Assembly: GCA_964567755.1 (NCBI GenBank)
Contig: CAZMNW010000064.1
Span: forward strand, 1-44,439
DNA: 44,439 nt
Source: DASRJW01 sp964567755
GTDB taxonomy: Bacteria > Krumholzibacteriota > Krumholzibacteriia > G020349025
Direction: 5' to 3'
Both the position numbers and the translations under genes were made by a program. Below the pieces are notes generated by a model. It ran no database searches and had not been told where the DNA came from. It worked only from the letters and a program-made list of their open reading frames with translations. Of the stretch, positions 10,301-17,339 are shown piece by piece (positions within the stretch are counted from its first letter, which is position 1; every line of letters begins with the position of its first letter).

Positions 10301-10433
10301 GGAAGTCATTGGTGCCACGCTGCGCAAGGCAGTGGGGAACAAGTCCGAAGCGGCCCGGATCCTCGGCATCAGCTACCCGAGCTTGCTGCAAAAAATCAAA
10401 CACTACGGCGAGCAGCTCGATACTTCCGAGTGA
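7368..10433 (+). CDS. TPR-GAF sigma54-dependent transcriptional activator
   Basis: This very large regulator (1021 residues) has an N-terminal half of tetratricopeptide repeats (about 15-510; several copies of the NNLGxxY type), a GAF-like domain (about 535-690), a sigma54 AAA+ domain (about 705-935) and a Fis-type helix-turn-helix (about 980-1015). Walker A is GETGTGKG (732-739), GAFTGA (779-784) is intact, and Walker B is GGTVFLDEVG. It should therefore remodel sigma54 holoenzyme. There is no receiver domain, so control is by TPR/GAF ligand or protein binding rather than phosphorylation. ATG 7368 is preferred over TTG 7362. A candidate sigma54 site lies just upstream and an intrinsic terminator just downstream. 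Neighbouring genes make surface polysaccharide. Confidence 0.93.
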   Translation: MLNRDRHDPPDSKGRPKEASLGALEEVGDFHRDSDSYGAALEYYETALRGMGGAQEFDAPLAARLTRKIADCYRSKGLLEHAYGELERARGFLKGYEFELEYGIVLRCRAEVHVAQGQAEAALHDAELAMEILKTSAAHAEYACAQTIAAECHGRLGHAAEYEQLNLDALATYRRIEDQVGIANVYNNLGVAYKNACQWDKAIRALTQAKELCEKLGLTRKLARTLNNLGIVYTKTREFDEAVSHLRRARRLVQQLGDASTLVSILNSMGHALVLAGRMSQAEKYLLQARVSAEKHHFARSQALADEFLGDMMLEQGRLDEARENYESGLRKARVLAPKGDVVGEILRRIADLELRAGMRSQAIATAKRALKICSGCGEEHEIGFVHRILGRAYAGLGRTKQAVDAFTASVEAFENTRNPYELAWSRTFLAEAHLADNGREGLLRAAREAQVAVEAFRRLEEDSGYCHAGLVLAQAHKGLGNHDDGLLVLYDLERLCEECPDHDLLPQVQALRKDFEGALVAGTSGAANQINLFSELYALANPARSFDEQLQTMLRSLCSRTECSAAFLCLVLPGRREPLLKGAHGLDESEALDLARTFLAQGLKPYVSAHVQDALGERHPIVARRAGAICCQPLRFEERQFGMLYLERPRSQGPAAFSQDEVDFVASYASLAGVVLLELFSEDFRDPEPAASGATVHPALRRVISSDASMLEVLGLAEKVARSNCTVLLSGETGTGKGLLAHCLHMMSDRAGRKFIALNCAALPEPLLESELFGHVRGAFTGAETTKMGLLEAANGGTVFLDEVGKTSLFMQGKLLQFLDTSEVRPVGSNEFRKVDVRVICASKSDLHREVAEGRLLEDLYYRLNDFPIHIPPLRERMGDLKMLIEHNLQRSAAELGKRVAGFSRQAIQVMQQYAWPGNVRELEKCVKRAVILADEGHPITVQHLPDDLKSSARHTPAFVPLGSGLSLREHMARVEAEVIGATLRKAVGNKSEAARILGISYPSLLQKIKHYGEQLDTSE

Positions 10434-10521
10434 AGTCGCCGTCTCGCCGCGAATTTTTTTTGATACCTCGACTCTGTTTGATTGCAATGACTTGCAAGAA
10501 ACTGCCAGGGGATGTGTAAAA

Positions 10522-10550
10522 ATCCTCGAGGCGAGTCGAGGGTCGTTTTT
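10522..10550 (+). terminator. Intrinsic terminator after the TPR-GAF activator
   Basis: An 8-bp stem (ATCCTCGA, 10522-10529; TCGAGGGT, 10536-10543; one G-U pair) with the loop GGCGAG is followed by CG and five T (10546-10550). It lies about 90 nt after the activator stop codon. Confidence 0.65.
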
Positions 10551-10625
10551 CCTGGATTCTCGCGTCGAATTCGGCCTCTTCATGTAAAGATTTGCGGAAT
10601 ATTGTGTTAGCTCGAGGCTCTGGAG

Positions 10626-10641
10626 TGGCACGAAGGCTGCC
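10626..10641 (+). promoter_or_regulatory. Candidate sigma54 promoter with no clear downstream gene
   Basis: TGGCACG-AAGG-CTGCC has a perfect -24 element and the invariant GG-N10-GC. The -12 box matches three of five bases. It lies after the terminator of the sigma54 activator gene, behind an AT-rich stretch (10560-10615). Transcription would start near 10652 and run through a region without a recognisable gene to the hairpin at 10965-10990. Confidence 0.45.
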
Positions 10642-10651
10642 TTGGTCAGGA

Positions 10652-10990
10652 TGCAAGGCTCTTGACCGGCGACACGCTAGCAGCCGGTCAGGATGATCTC
10701 GGCGGCCGACGGGTCGTAAGAGAAACCAGCAGCCGGGGCCGGGGTGGGCGCCAATGTGGGGATTGGTGTTCGTCCCCGCCTCAGCTGGTTCTGAACTGAC
10801 GCGCGAAGAGCCCAAGTGCGAGAGCGCGTCGGTGCTTGGCGGCTTGCGCCTCCGTATTCGAGCGGAGCCCGGGGGCCGAAGCCCGGTCGGATTGAGGCGA
10901 GGATCCGGCTGGAGCAAACGTTGGGATTCATTCCCCTCCGTCGTCGTCTTCGGTGCTTCGGGATGAGGCCGTCACTTCGGTGACGGCCTC
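10652..10990 (+). ncRNA. Candidate sigma54-driven small RNA or small-ORF transcript
   Basis: The unit is bounded by a sigma54-like promoter (10626) and a strong hairpin (10965-10990). A perfect 8-bp stem with a 12-nt loop sits near the predicted 5' end (TGACCGGC 10663-10670, GCCGGTCA 10683-10690). A GGGC-CGAA-GCCC hairpin lies at 10873-10884. The only sizeable plus-strand frame is 70 codons (ATG 10754 to TGA 10966), with a weak ribosome site and no recognised domain; its stop overlaps the foot of the terminal hairpin. A regulatory RNA, a short peptide gene or a decayed gene are all possible. No known RNA family is recognised. Confidence 0.3.
10965..10990. terminator. Strong UUCG hairpin between convergent units
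   Basis: A perfect 11-bp stem (GAGGCCGTCAC / GTGACGGCCTC) closes a TTCG tetraloop. It lies 22 nt past the minus-strand O-antigen ligase stop and at the end of the plus-strand unit starting near 10652. The plus side is followed by TTCT and the minus side has no T run. It is probably a bidirectional terminator or RNA-stabilising end. Confidence 0.55.
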
Positions 10991-11012
10991 TTCTGCTCGT
11001 AGGCGTTCGCAG

Positions 11013-12389
11013 CTACTGCGCACCCGTCTCGGCGATGCGACGTGCCGCGACCGCGAGACCCATGAACACCCAGACCAGTGGGTTGAAGGCGAGATCGAGC
11101 GTGATCGCCCCTGTATAGATGAGCGCCAAGGAGATCCCGAGCGAGAAGGCAAGCGATTGATCGTGTCGCCGGCCGCCAATGCCCCATAGCCGATAGGCAC
11201 GGTGCAGCATCGACAGCGCGCTCAGCTCCCAGATCAGGAACGCCGCCAACCCGAAGATCCCGAGCGTGGCGGCGACATCGAGATAGGTGTTGTGCGCCCA
11301 CAACGGCAACGACATGTAGCGCGGGGTTTCGGCCGGAAAATTGCCGAGGCCGCATCCGAGCCATGGGTGCTCGACGAAGAGTTGCCAGCCGACTTCCATC
11401 GCATGTTGGCGCAATCGCAACGATCGATCGATGAGGATTCCACCCAGTTGGCCGAGATCGGTGAAGCGGATCCAATACTTCGCCGGCAGGTTGAGGAGCA
11501 CCACGCCGAGACCGGCCAGGCCCAGAAAGGCGAATGGCCGCGCCCGGCGCGCACGCAGTACGAGCACGAGCAGCGTCATCGCCAGCAGCCCCATCCCCAT
11601 CCGCGAGGCCGAGAGCACCACGGCGAGGACATGCAGCAGCAGCAGCGGTGACAGCGCCAGTCGCGCCCAGATCGGGACCTGGCCCACCACATGCGCGAGC
11701 GGCACCAAGAAAGCGCAGGCGACAACGGCGGTGTAGTTGGGGTCGCCGACACCGACACGATGCTCACCCGTCGGTTGCAGCAACATCAGTCCGCCGCTGC
11801 TCAGGATGCGGGAGACCAGGACCAGGACGCTGGTTGCGAACGCGATCGCGCTCGCAGTCAACAAAGCACGCAGCTTCCATGTGCGATCGGCCTGCACGGC
11901 GATCGTCACCAGGAACAAGCTGCCCCAGAGAATGTGGCGCATGGGGCGCAGAGCGTGGTCGAAGCTGCGCGCGACCACCAACGAGGTGAGCGCGATCGCC
12001 AGCAGCACCACGAGGGCGATGCGAAACGTCGTCGAGCCCCAATCCAGAGTGCGGTCTCCGAGCACGTCGAGCAAGGTGCGGAGCGCGACGATGCCGAGCA
12101 GGCCGAATGCCACCGGACCCGGAAGAGAAAGATCGAGTCCCGAGAAAAAAACGAAGAGGGAGACGGCCAGCGTGACGAAAGGGCGGGAGAATGCGGCCAG
12201 CAGCATGGCGGACCCGGCGATGGCGCCGGCGCCGAGTAGGAACCCCCGGGTGCCGCGCAACGCATACAACAAGCCGAGCGGCACGCCGAGCGTGACCAAG
12301 ACGAGCGCCAGCAGGCGCCAACGCGAGCTCGCGAGGCGGTCGGCGAATGCAGCGAGGTTGCTCCATGGCCCAGGCATCGGAGCGGTCAT
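11013..12389 (-). CDS. O-antigen ligase / Wzy-type polymerase family membrane protein
   Basis: This 458-residue polytopic protein has roughly ten to twelve hydrophobic segments and one long non-membrane stretch before the last helices. That stretch contains RSLRLRQHAMEVGWQLFVEHPWLG and, further on, LWAHNTYLDVAATLG; the second matches the conserved His/Asn region of the O-antigen ligase (Wzy_C, PF04932) family. Members join or polymerise undecaprenyl-linked glycans at the periplasmic face. Ligase and polymerase cannot be told apart by sequence alone. The ATG overlaps the stop of the upstream glycosyltransferase by 4 bp (ATGA), so the two are translationally coupled. A strong hairpin follows the stop. 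Confidence 0.85.
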   Translation of the reverse strand: MTAPMPGPWSNLAAFADRLASSRWRLLALVLVTLGVPLGLLYALRGTRGFLLGAGAIAGSAMLLAAFSRPFVTLAVSLFVFFSGLDLSLPGPVAFGLLGIVALRTLLDVLGDRTLDWGSTTFRIALVVLLAIALTSLVVARSFDHALRPMRHILWGSLFLVTIAVQADRTWKLRALLTASAIAFATSVLVLVSRILSSGGLMLLQPTGEHRVGVGDPNYTAVVACAFLVPLAHVVGQVPIWARLALSPLLLLHVLAVVLSASRMGMGLLAMTLLVLVLRARRARPFAFLGLAGLGVVLLNLPAKYWIRFTDLGQLGGILIDRSLRLRQHAMEVGWQLFVEHPWLGCGLGNFPAETPRYMSLPLWAHNTYLDVAATLGIFGLAAFLIWELSALSMLHRAYRLWGIGGRRHDQSLAFSLGISLALIYTGAITLDLAFNPLVWVFMGLAVAARRIAETGAQ

Positions 12390-13651
12390 GGAAGCGTGCC
12401 CCCGAGTTTTGCGCGCGACGGTCCAAGGGGTTGCCGTCGGATCCCCGCCCGCGCCATGGACAGGAGATAGTTGTCGAAGGCATGCAGCATCGATTCCACA
12501 CTGAAGTGCGCCTTTACGCGCCGGGCCGCGGCCTCGCCCAGACGCCGGCGCGTCGCTCGGTCCGTGCGCAAGCGTTGCAAAGCGGCGGCGAGCGCAGCCG
12601 TCTCACCGACGGGGACGAGCAAGCCGGAATCGCCGTCCTGGATCAGTTCTGGAATGCCGCCGACGCGAGTGGCAATGGTTGCGACGCCGAGTGCCATGGA
12701 CTCGAGAACCACGAGTGGCAAGCCCTCGGCGCGCGACGGCAAAACCGCGACATCGCACCCTGCCAGCGTCGGGTGGGGGTCGTCCAGAAACCCAGGCAAG
12801 AGCAAACGCACGTCGAGCTCGCGAGCGAGGCGCTCCAGGTGCGGCCTCTCGGGGCCGTCACCCACGAGGACCACGACGAGCGGCGGCCCGGCAAGGCGTT
12901 GCAGTCTGGTCACGGCATGCAACAAGCGGTCGAATTGCTTGCCGGCGACCAGTCGCCCGACACCGCCGACGAGAACTGCAGCATCGTCGACGCCGAGGGC
13001 ATGCCGCGCCGCCACTCGATCCGCGCTGGCAATGGATCGCACCTGCACCCCGTTCGGGATGACCGCGATGCGACCGCCGCGGATGAACTGGGAGGCACGC
13101 ATGCGTTTTTTCGACATTTCGGACACGGTGACGATTCCACTGCAGGCGTGCAGCGTCCAAGTGTCGACAGCAGCGAAGAGCACTTTCCGCATCACGGGCA
13201 TGGCGTCGCCCACCAACGGCGCGGCGCGCGAGACCACATGCGGTACGCCGGCCCGCCTGCAGGCGAGCGCACACAAGAAATCGTAGCGCATGCCGTAGGA
13301 CACCACGAGCTCGATGGCCTGTTGCTGCAGGAAAGTCATGAGCGTGCGAACCCACTCGAGGTCCAATCGGTGTCGTGGCAGCGATTCCAGAACCTTGGCC
13401 ACGCGCGGTTCGAACCATTCTGCCAGCGCCCCGGTCACGGGATAGGCGAGAAAGTGGGTGAAACGCTCCGCATCGAGTCCGCCGACCAGCTGTTGGACGA
13501 CGCGTTCGACGCCGGTCACGCCGCTCTGCGCTGCCGCGGCACCGCCTACGACTTGCAGCCAACGCAGTGGCGTCTCGCGCGCCGCCGGCGGTGGATTCTG
13601 CCCTCGCGGGGCCGGTGCAGACTCCACGATGTGTCCTTTCGGGTGCGTCAC
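12386..13651 (-). CDS. GT4-family glycosyltransferase
   Basis: This 421-residue enzyme has the GT-B fold of family 4. The N-terminal acceptor half contains the glycine-rich segment GGAAAAQSGVTGVERVV, and the C-terminal half contains VGGVGRLVAGKQFD, LVGDGPERPHLE and the EX7E motif EGLPLVVLE. It should transfer a sugar from a nucleotide donor onto a lipid-linked or growing glycan at the cytoplasmic side; donor and acceptor are unknown. The chosen start is GTG at 13651 with GGGAGG 4 nt upstream; a GTG eight codons later is possible. The stop overlaps the ligase start by 4 bp. The PHP lipoprotein gene diverges from it across 162 bp. Confidence 0.9.
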   Translation of the reverse strand: MTHPKGHIVESAPAPRGQNPPPAARETPLRWLQVVGGAAAAQSGVTGVERVVQQLVGGLDAERFTHFLAYPVTGALAEWFEPRVAKVLESLPRHRLDLEWVRTLMTFLQQQAIELVVSYGMRYDFLCALACRRAGVPHVVSRAAPLVGDAMPVMRKVLFAAVDTWTLHACSGIVTVSEMSKKRMRASQFIRGGRIAVIPNGVQVRSIASADRVAARHALGVDDAAVLVGGVGRLVAGKQFDRLLHAVTRLQRLAGPPLVVVLVGDGPERPHLERLARELDVRLLLPGFLDDPHPTLAGCDVAVLPSRAEGLPLVVLESMALGVATIATRVGGIPELIQDGDSGLLVPVGETAALAAALQRLRTDRATRRRLGEAAARRVKAHFSVESMLHAFDNYLLSMARAGIRRQPLGPSRAKLGGTLP

Positions 13652-13813
13652 TGGACCTCCCTCGCCATCGTACGACCGCGGACACCGCGACGCGAGCCCG
13701 CGATCCATCCTGCCGCGCTGCCGCGCGGTCGCGCGCCAAGGATGCGGGAAAGCGCACTGTCGACGGGCGGCGGCACAACCGTTACATTGCCGACCTCGAG
13801 GGGGGTGTGGTGC

Positions 13814-14962
13814 ATGACGAAGTTGCTTGTCTTTGGGGCGCTTTGCATTGTCGCATCGGGATGCGACGCCATGCAGTCGCCGGCGCCGCGCTTCGTGGTG
13901 GAGAACCCCTACGCGACCCCGGGGGCGTGGGTGCGCGGCAACTTCCACGCACACACGGACCACAGCGATGGTGCGCTCTCGGGCGAAGAGCTGGCGCTCG
14001 CGTACCGGCACGCCGGTTACGGCGTCTTGTGCATCACCGATCACAATCAATATGGGGATCAGGATGGTGGCGTTGCGGGGGCGCTGCAAGTCGATTCTGT
14101 CCTCCATGATTGGAATGGCGATGGCAGGCTGCACTCGAGCCGGGTTTTCGGCAGCGGCGTCGAGGCCTACGTGCGCGACTGGAACGCGCCGCCTCCCGAG
14201 TGGGCGGTCGACCGCTGGGTGCAGCCCGAATACACCGGTCATCGGGATCAGTTGGTCCTGCTTTCGGGCGCCGAAGCGACCTTCGGGGATTTTCACCTCG
14301 GCCTCATCGGCTACCCACGGCGTTGGATCGAATCGCCAGGGGCTGGTCTCGATTACGTCGAGCGCACGCACGATGCCGCAGGGTTCGTGTATTTGGCGCA
14401 TCCAGCGACCTGGAACGAAGAGCCGGAGAGCCTGCTGCGCGCTTTCCCGGTGCAGAGCCTCGACGGTCTGGAGATCATCAATGGCCTGTGGTTGACCAAG
14501 AATGGTGCGGCCGATGCGACGCGCTTGTGGGACCAATTGCTGGCGCGCGGGGTGCGCCTGTGGGGATTGGCGAACGACGACGCCCATACCTGGGAAGGCG
14601 CACCCGATGCCTATCCCTTCACCGCTTTCAACATGCTCCTCACCACGGATCCCAGCCCGGAGGGTTTCTTGGCGGCGTTGCGCGCCGGTGCGTTCTATGC
14701 CAGCACCGGTCTCGCGTTCGCAACCCTCGCGGTGCGGGCCGATTCGTTGGAAGTCATCGCGCCGGGGGCCGATCGACTGCGTTTCATCGGCGCCGGCGGC
14801 GGCACGTTGCTCGAGGTGCAAGGCCCGCGCGGTGTCTATGTCTTTTCCGGCCACGAAGTCTACGTGCGTGTCCATGCCGAAGCGGCGCCTGCGAACGCCA
14901 CGAGCTGGAATCGTGGCGCTTGGACGCAACCGTTCTTTCTCGCCCGCACGGTCGATCCCTGA
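13814..14962 (+). CDS. PHP-domain lipoprotein (CehA/McbA-type metal-dependent hydrolase)
   Basis: This 382-residue protein starts with a lipoprotein signal (MTKLLVFGALCIVASGC; lipid-bearing Cys at 17). The body is a PHP metal-dependent phosphoesterase fold: FHAHTDHSDG gives the HxH site, followed by CITDHNQ, YLAHPAT and ANDDAHTW. These histidines and acids should bind a di- or trinuclear metal centre. The C-terminal part is a beta-rich region. Exposed at the membrane, it may hydrolyse phosphoesters of surface or environmental compounds; the substrate is unknown. The ATG lies behind a GAGGGGGG tract. It diverges from the glycosyltransferase. A weak TCGACG-N17-TACATT sigma-70 pair at 13760-13788 may be its promoter. 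Confidence 0.88.
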   Translation: MTKLLVFGALCIVASGCDAMQSPAPRFVVENPYATPGAWVRGNFHAHTDHSDGALSGEELALAYRHAGYGVLCITDHNQYGDQDGGVAGALQVDSVLHDWNGDGRLHSSRVFGSGVEAYVRDWNAPPPEWAVDRWVQPEYTGHRDQLVLLSGAEATFGDFHLGLIGYPRRWIESPGAGLDYVERTHDAAGFVYLAHPATWNEEPESLLRAFPVQSLDGLEIINGLWLTKNGAADATRLWDQLLARGVRLWGLANDDAHTWEGAPDAYPFTAFNMLLTTDPSPEGFLAALRAGAFYASTGLAFATLAVRADSLEVIAPGADRLRFIGAGGGTLLEVQGPRGVYVFSGHEVYVRVHAEAAPANATSWNRGAWTQPFFLARTVDP

Positions 14963-14970
14963 GACCCCAG

Positions 14971-14987
14971 GCCCGCGAAACGCGGGC
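14971..14987. terminator. Hairpin between convergent PHP lipoprotein and kinase-fold genes
   Basis: A perfect 7-bp stem (GCCCGCG-AAA-CGCGGGC) sits in the 51-bp gap between two convergent stop codons. The plus side continues TGGTATTCTCTC, only moderately T-rich. It is probably a bidirectional terminator. Confidence 0.45.
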
Positions 14988-15013
14988 TGGTATTCTCTCG
15001 CGTGAGGGGGGGG

Positions 15014-15997
15014 TCAGCGCGCGTCGGGCGTGCCGATTTCCGCACGCAAGATATTCACGAACGCGCGTTGCATGGTCCGCCTGCCACAGCGCCGGGCGCT
15101 CTGGTGCAAGGCCAGGAGTGTCGCCAACCGTGGATCTGCGCCCAGACCGGCGTCGATTCCGAGTGACTGCAGTCGCTCACGCATCGCGACGAACGCGCGC
15201 AGCGCGTGGACGCGTCGCATCTCGTGGGCGTCGACCGCCCGACCGGCGCGCGCCGCGCCGACCGCGAAGCTGAGCTCGTACGTGAGTGCATCATGGAACA
15301 CCGGGGCGCGCGCGTCGGCCAGTGCCCAATCGATCACGCCGGCGAGCCGCCGGCCGCGAAACAGCAGGTTGCCGGGGAAGAAATCGCCGTGCGCCGGGGC
15401 CGCGGGCCAGACCTGCGACTGCAGCGCGTCGATGCGCACCATGAGCGCGCGGTGCGCGAGCGCGTCCCAGCCGAGCGCGGTCGCATCGTCGAGGCAGGCG
15501 CGGATCGCATCGCCATCCACCCAATCATGGAACGCGATGGTCGACGCCGGCTGCGACTGCGCCAGCGCCCACATCCATTGCAGTGCCGACTCCATGCGCG
15601 CCTGCCGGCGCTGGGCGCGCCGGGCTCCCCACGTATTGTGCAACTCGACGGCGCCCGGAAGTGCGCGCATGAGCACATAGGCGTGGCCGTTCAGGCGGCC
15701 GCACTGCAGCAGGTTCGGCAGCTTCGACGACAGTGATTCCGGCAACGACCGATGCAGGTGCGCGAGGAATTGGCCTTCGTGTTCGACCCGGGCATCGCCT
15801 GCGGTGTCACGCGCGACCTTCGCCACCGCCACGGGCTCTCGACGGCGATCGACGAAGGCGAGGAGCACGAACGCCTCACCCGGTTCCGGGTACTCTTCCA
15901 GCCCGAGCTTGAGCCAATGCATGCGTCGTGGCAGCGCCGGCTTGGCGGACACCTCGGGCCAATGTTCGCGCAGCAGACGCTCGAGTTCTTCGATCAT
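15014..15997 (-). CDS. Aminoglycoside-phosphotransferase-fold (APH) family protein
   Basis: This 327-residue protein has the APH/choline-kinase fold (PF01636). The catalytic loop HGDFFPGNLLF supplies the Asp base and the Asn ligand, and VIDWALAD gives the metal-binding Asp. The N-terminal lobe contains VAVAKVARD with a plausible ATP-binding lysine. It is probably a small-molecule or sugar kinase rather than a resistance enzyme, because it is coupled to a methyltransferase gene next to a polysaccharide cluster. The ATG at 15997 overlaps the methyltransferase stop by 4 bp, with GGAG upstream. The substrate is not recognisable. Confidence 0.8.
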   Translation of the reverse strand: MIEELERLLREHWPEVSAKPALPRRMHWLKLGLEEYPEPGEAFVLLAFVDRRREPVAVAKVARDTAGDARVEHEGQFLAHLHRSLPESLSSKLPNLLQCGRLNGHAYVLMRALPGAVELHNTWGARRAQRRQARMESALQWMWALAQSQPASTIAFHDWVDGDAIRACLDDATALGWDALAHRALMVRIDALQSQVWPAAPAHGDFFPGNLLFRGRRLAGVIDWALADARAPVFHDALTYELSFAVGAARAGRAVDAHEMRRVHALRAFVAMRERLQSLGIDAGLGADPRLATLLALHQSARRCGRRTMQRAFVNILRAEIGTPDAR

Positions 15998-17124
15998 CGG
16001 GCACGAGGCTCCGGAATGCGCGCCGTGAAGGCGTAGCACGACGTCACTTGTGCTTCGAGATGCAGGGCGCAGGCGGCGACGCGGACCGCGCGCCGCAGCG
16101 TCGCAAGCCCCGACGATTGCAAGCGCGTCGCCAGGTAGAGAAACGCTCCCGCGTCCGCGAGCGGCACGATCTGCATCGGCGCGTTGTAGCCCGGTACGAC
16201 GGCGTAGGCGCGCACGTCCTGGAAGCCACAACGCTCGAGCAACCGTCGAGTTCCGCGCAGCGAATAGGTCCAGGTGCGATAGTCGTTCGCGGTGATGAAG
16301 GTGCGCGGCGAGCGCGCGGCGCGCCAGCGCGTGTACGCACGCGCCAGCGCCCGCGGCATGAGGCTGGTGAAGCGCAATCCTTGATGATCCGGCGTGCCAC
16401 GCCAGAACATGCGGCCATAGCGGTTTTCGATGCCGACGTAGAGCCGACCTCCGGGTCGCAACAGGAGGGCCAGCTGGCGCAAGAAGGCCTCCTGGAGCAC
16501 GCCGGGATCACGCGGCGCGCGATTTGGCGCACACTCGGGATCGACGAGGCCGGCCCATTCGAGGACACCATTCACCGCCACCAAGTCGAGGCTCGCTGGC
16601 CTGAGCGGCACTGCGTGCAAATCGGCGCAAAGCGGCACGACGTTGTCGGCACCGTCCTGGACCTTGCGGATGGCGATGAACTCCAGCCTTTCGGGGACGC
16701 GCTCCAACGCGTAGTGGCGCCGGACGTGAGGGGCGAGCCCGAAGCTGACCGCGCCCCAGCCGGCGCCGACATCGAGGCTCACCGTGCGCTCGCGGTCGAG
16801 CGGGAAGAGCACACGCCAATCGGCGCGGGCGGGATGTTGGACGTAAGGCAAGAGATCGGCGTGGCGCTCGGCGAGATGCTGCTGCACCGCTTTGGACCAA
16901 CCAAAGATGCGGGCATCGGCGTTGATCTGTCGCATGCGGTCGCGTTCGATCTCGCCCCAATAGGCGTTGTCGTCGGCGAAGACGAAGGTCGCATCGGTTC
17001 CACGATTGCCGACCGTCCCATGTTGCGCGCAGACCAGCTCGCTGTCCTGTGCCCGAATCGGCGCACGGCACTTCGGGCACGCGATCTCCGGCGGGATGCC
17101 GCAGTCCTGGGACGAGGGATTCAA
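15994..17124 (-). CDS. Class I SAM-dependent methyltransferase with N-terminal zinc ribbon
   Basis: This 376-residue protein opens with a short zinc-ribbon-like segment (CPKCRAPI ... LVCAQHG, about 16-38) of the Trm112 style. A class I methyltransferase core follows: motif I SLDVGAGWGAVSFGL, an acidic post-I residue in ALERVPERLEF, and LRPGGRLYVGIENR. Such proteins occur near glycan clusters and often methylate sugars or lipid-linked intermediates; the target here is unknown. The start is TTG at 17124 with a full GGAGG 9 nt upstream (revcomp of 17134-17138). The downstream APH-fold gene overlaps by 4 bp, so the two probably act in one pathway. The divergent neighbour is the Fn3 lipoprotein. 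Confidence 0.85.
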   Translation of the reverse strand: MNPSSQDCGIPPEIACPKCRAPIRAQDSELVCAQHGTVGNRGTDATFVFADDNAYWGEIERDRMRQINADARIFGWSKAVQQHLAERHADLLPYVQHPARADWRVLFPLDRERTVSLDVGAGWGAVSFGLAPHVRRHYALERVPERLEFIAIRKVQDGADNVVPLCADLHAVPLRPASLDLVAVNGVLEWAGLVDPECAPNRAPRDPGVLQEAFLRQLALLLRPGGRLYVGIENRYGRMFWRGTPDHQGLRFTSLMPRALARAYTRWRAARSPRTFITANDYRTWTYSLRGTRRLLERCGFQDVRAYAVVPGYNAPMQIVPLADAGAFLYLATRLQSSGLATLRRAVRVAACALHLEAQVTSCYAFTARIPEPRAR

Positions 17125-17259
17125 TGCGCGCTGCCTCCGCGGGCGGGGAACAGATCGTGTCGGAAAGTAGACAACCTGTTCCCGGACGACCACAACATTC
17201 CATCGCCGCCACCTCGGCGCCGGTTGCACCGGCAGCGCCAGAGGGCGGTCGAACCCCAA

Positions 17260-17290
17260 CCTTTCCAATGACAAGCAGCGCTCTGGAAGG
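17260..17290 (+). promoter_or_regulatory. Inverted repeat upstream of a sigma54 promoter (possible activator site)
   Basis: CCTTTCCA (17260-17267) and TGGAAGG (17284-17290) form an interrupted inverted repeat, TTCCA-N16-TGGAA, starting about 60 nt before the -24 element at 17324. Fis-type activator domains bind such dyads upstream of sigma54 promoters. The distance is shorter than the usual 80-150 nt, so support is modest. Confidence 0.2.
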
Positions 17291-17323
17291 TGGCGCGCCG
17301 CGTCGTGATCACCAGCGTTCCCC

Positions 17324-17339
17324 TGGCACGACGGTTGCG
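17324..17339 (+). promoter_or_regulatory. Near-consensus sigma54 promoter for the Fn3 lipoprotein
   Basis: TGGCACG-ACGG-TTGCG matches TGGCACG-N4-TTGCW at eleven of twelve defined positions, with the invariant GG and GC exactly 10 nt apart. The predicted start is near 17350, giving a leader of about 117 nt before ATG 17467. It is the best sigma54 site in the window. Confidence 0.6.

Noticed and set aside
10677..10931. Minus-strand 84-codon frame ending in AAGFSYDPSAAEIILTGC with GGAGGGG near its ATG
   Set aside because: The Shine-Dalgarno is only about 3 nt from the start, the composition is arginine/proline-rich as in shadow frames, and it is antisense to the candidate sigma54 unit. It could still be real if conserved.
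13652..14929. N-terminal extension of the glycosyltransferase frame to 14929
   Set aside because: This stretch is antisense to the well-supported PHP lipoprotein gene, and a GTG with GGGAGG at 13651 gives a normal family length.
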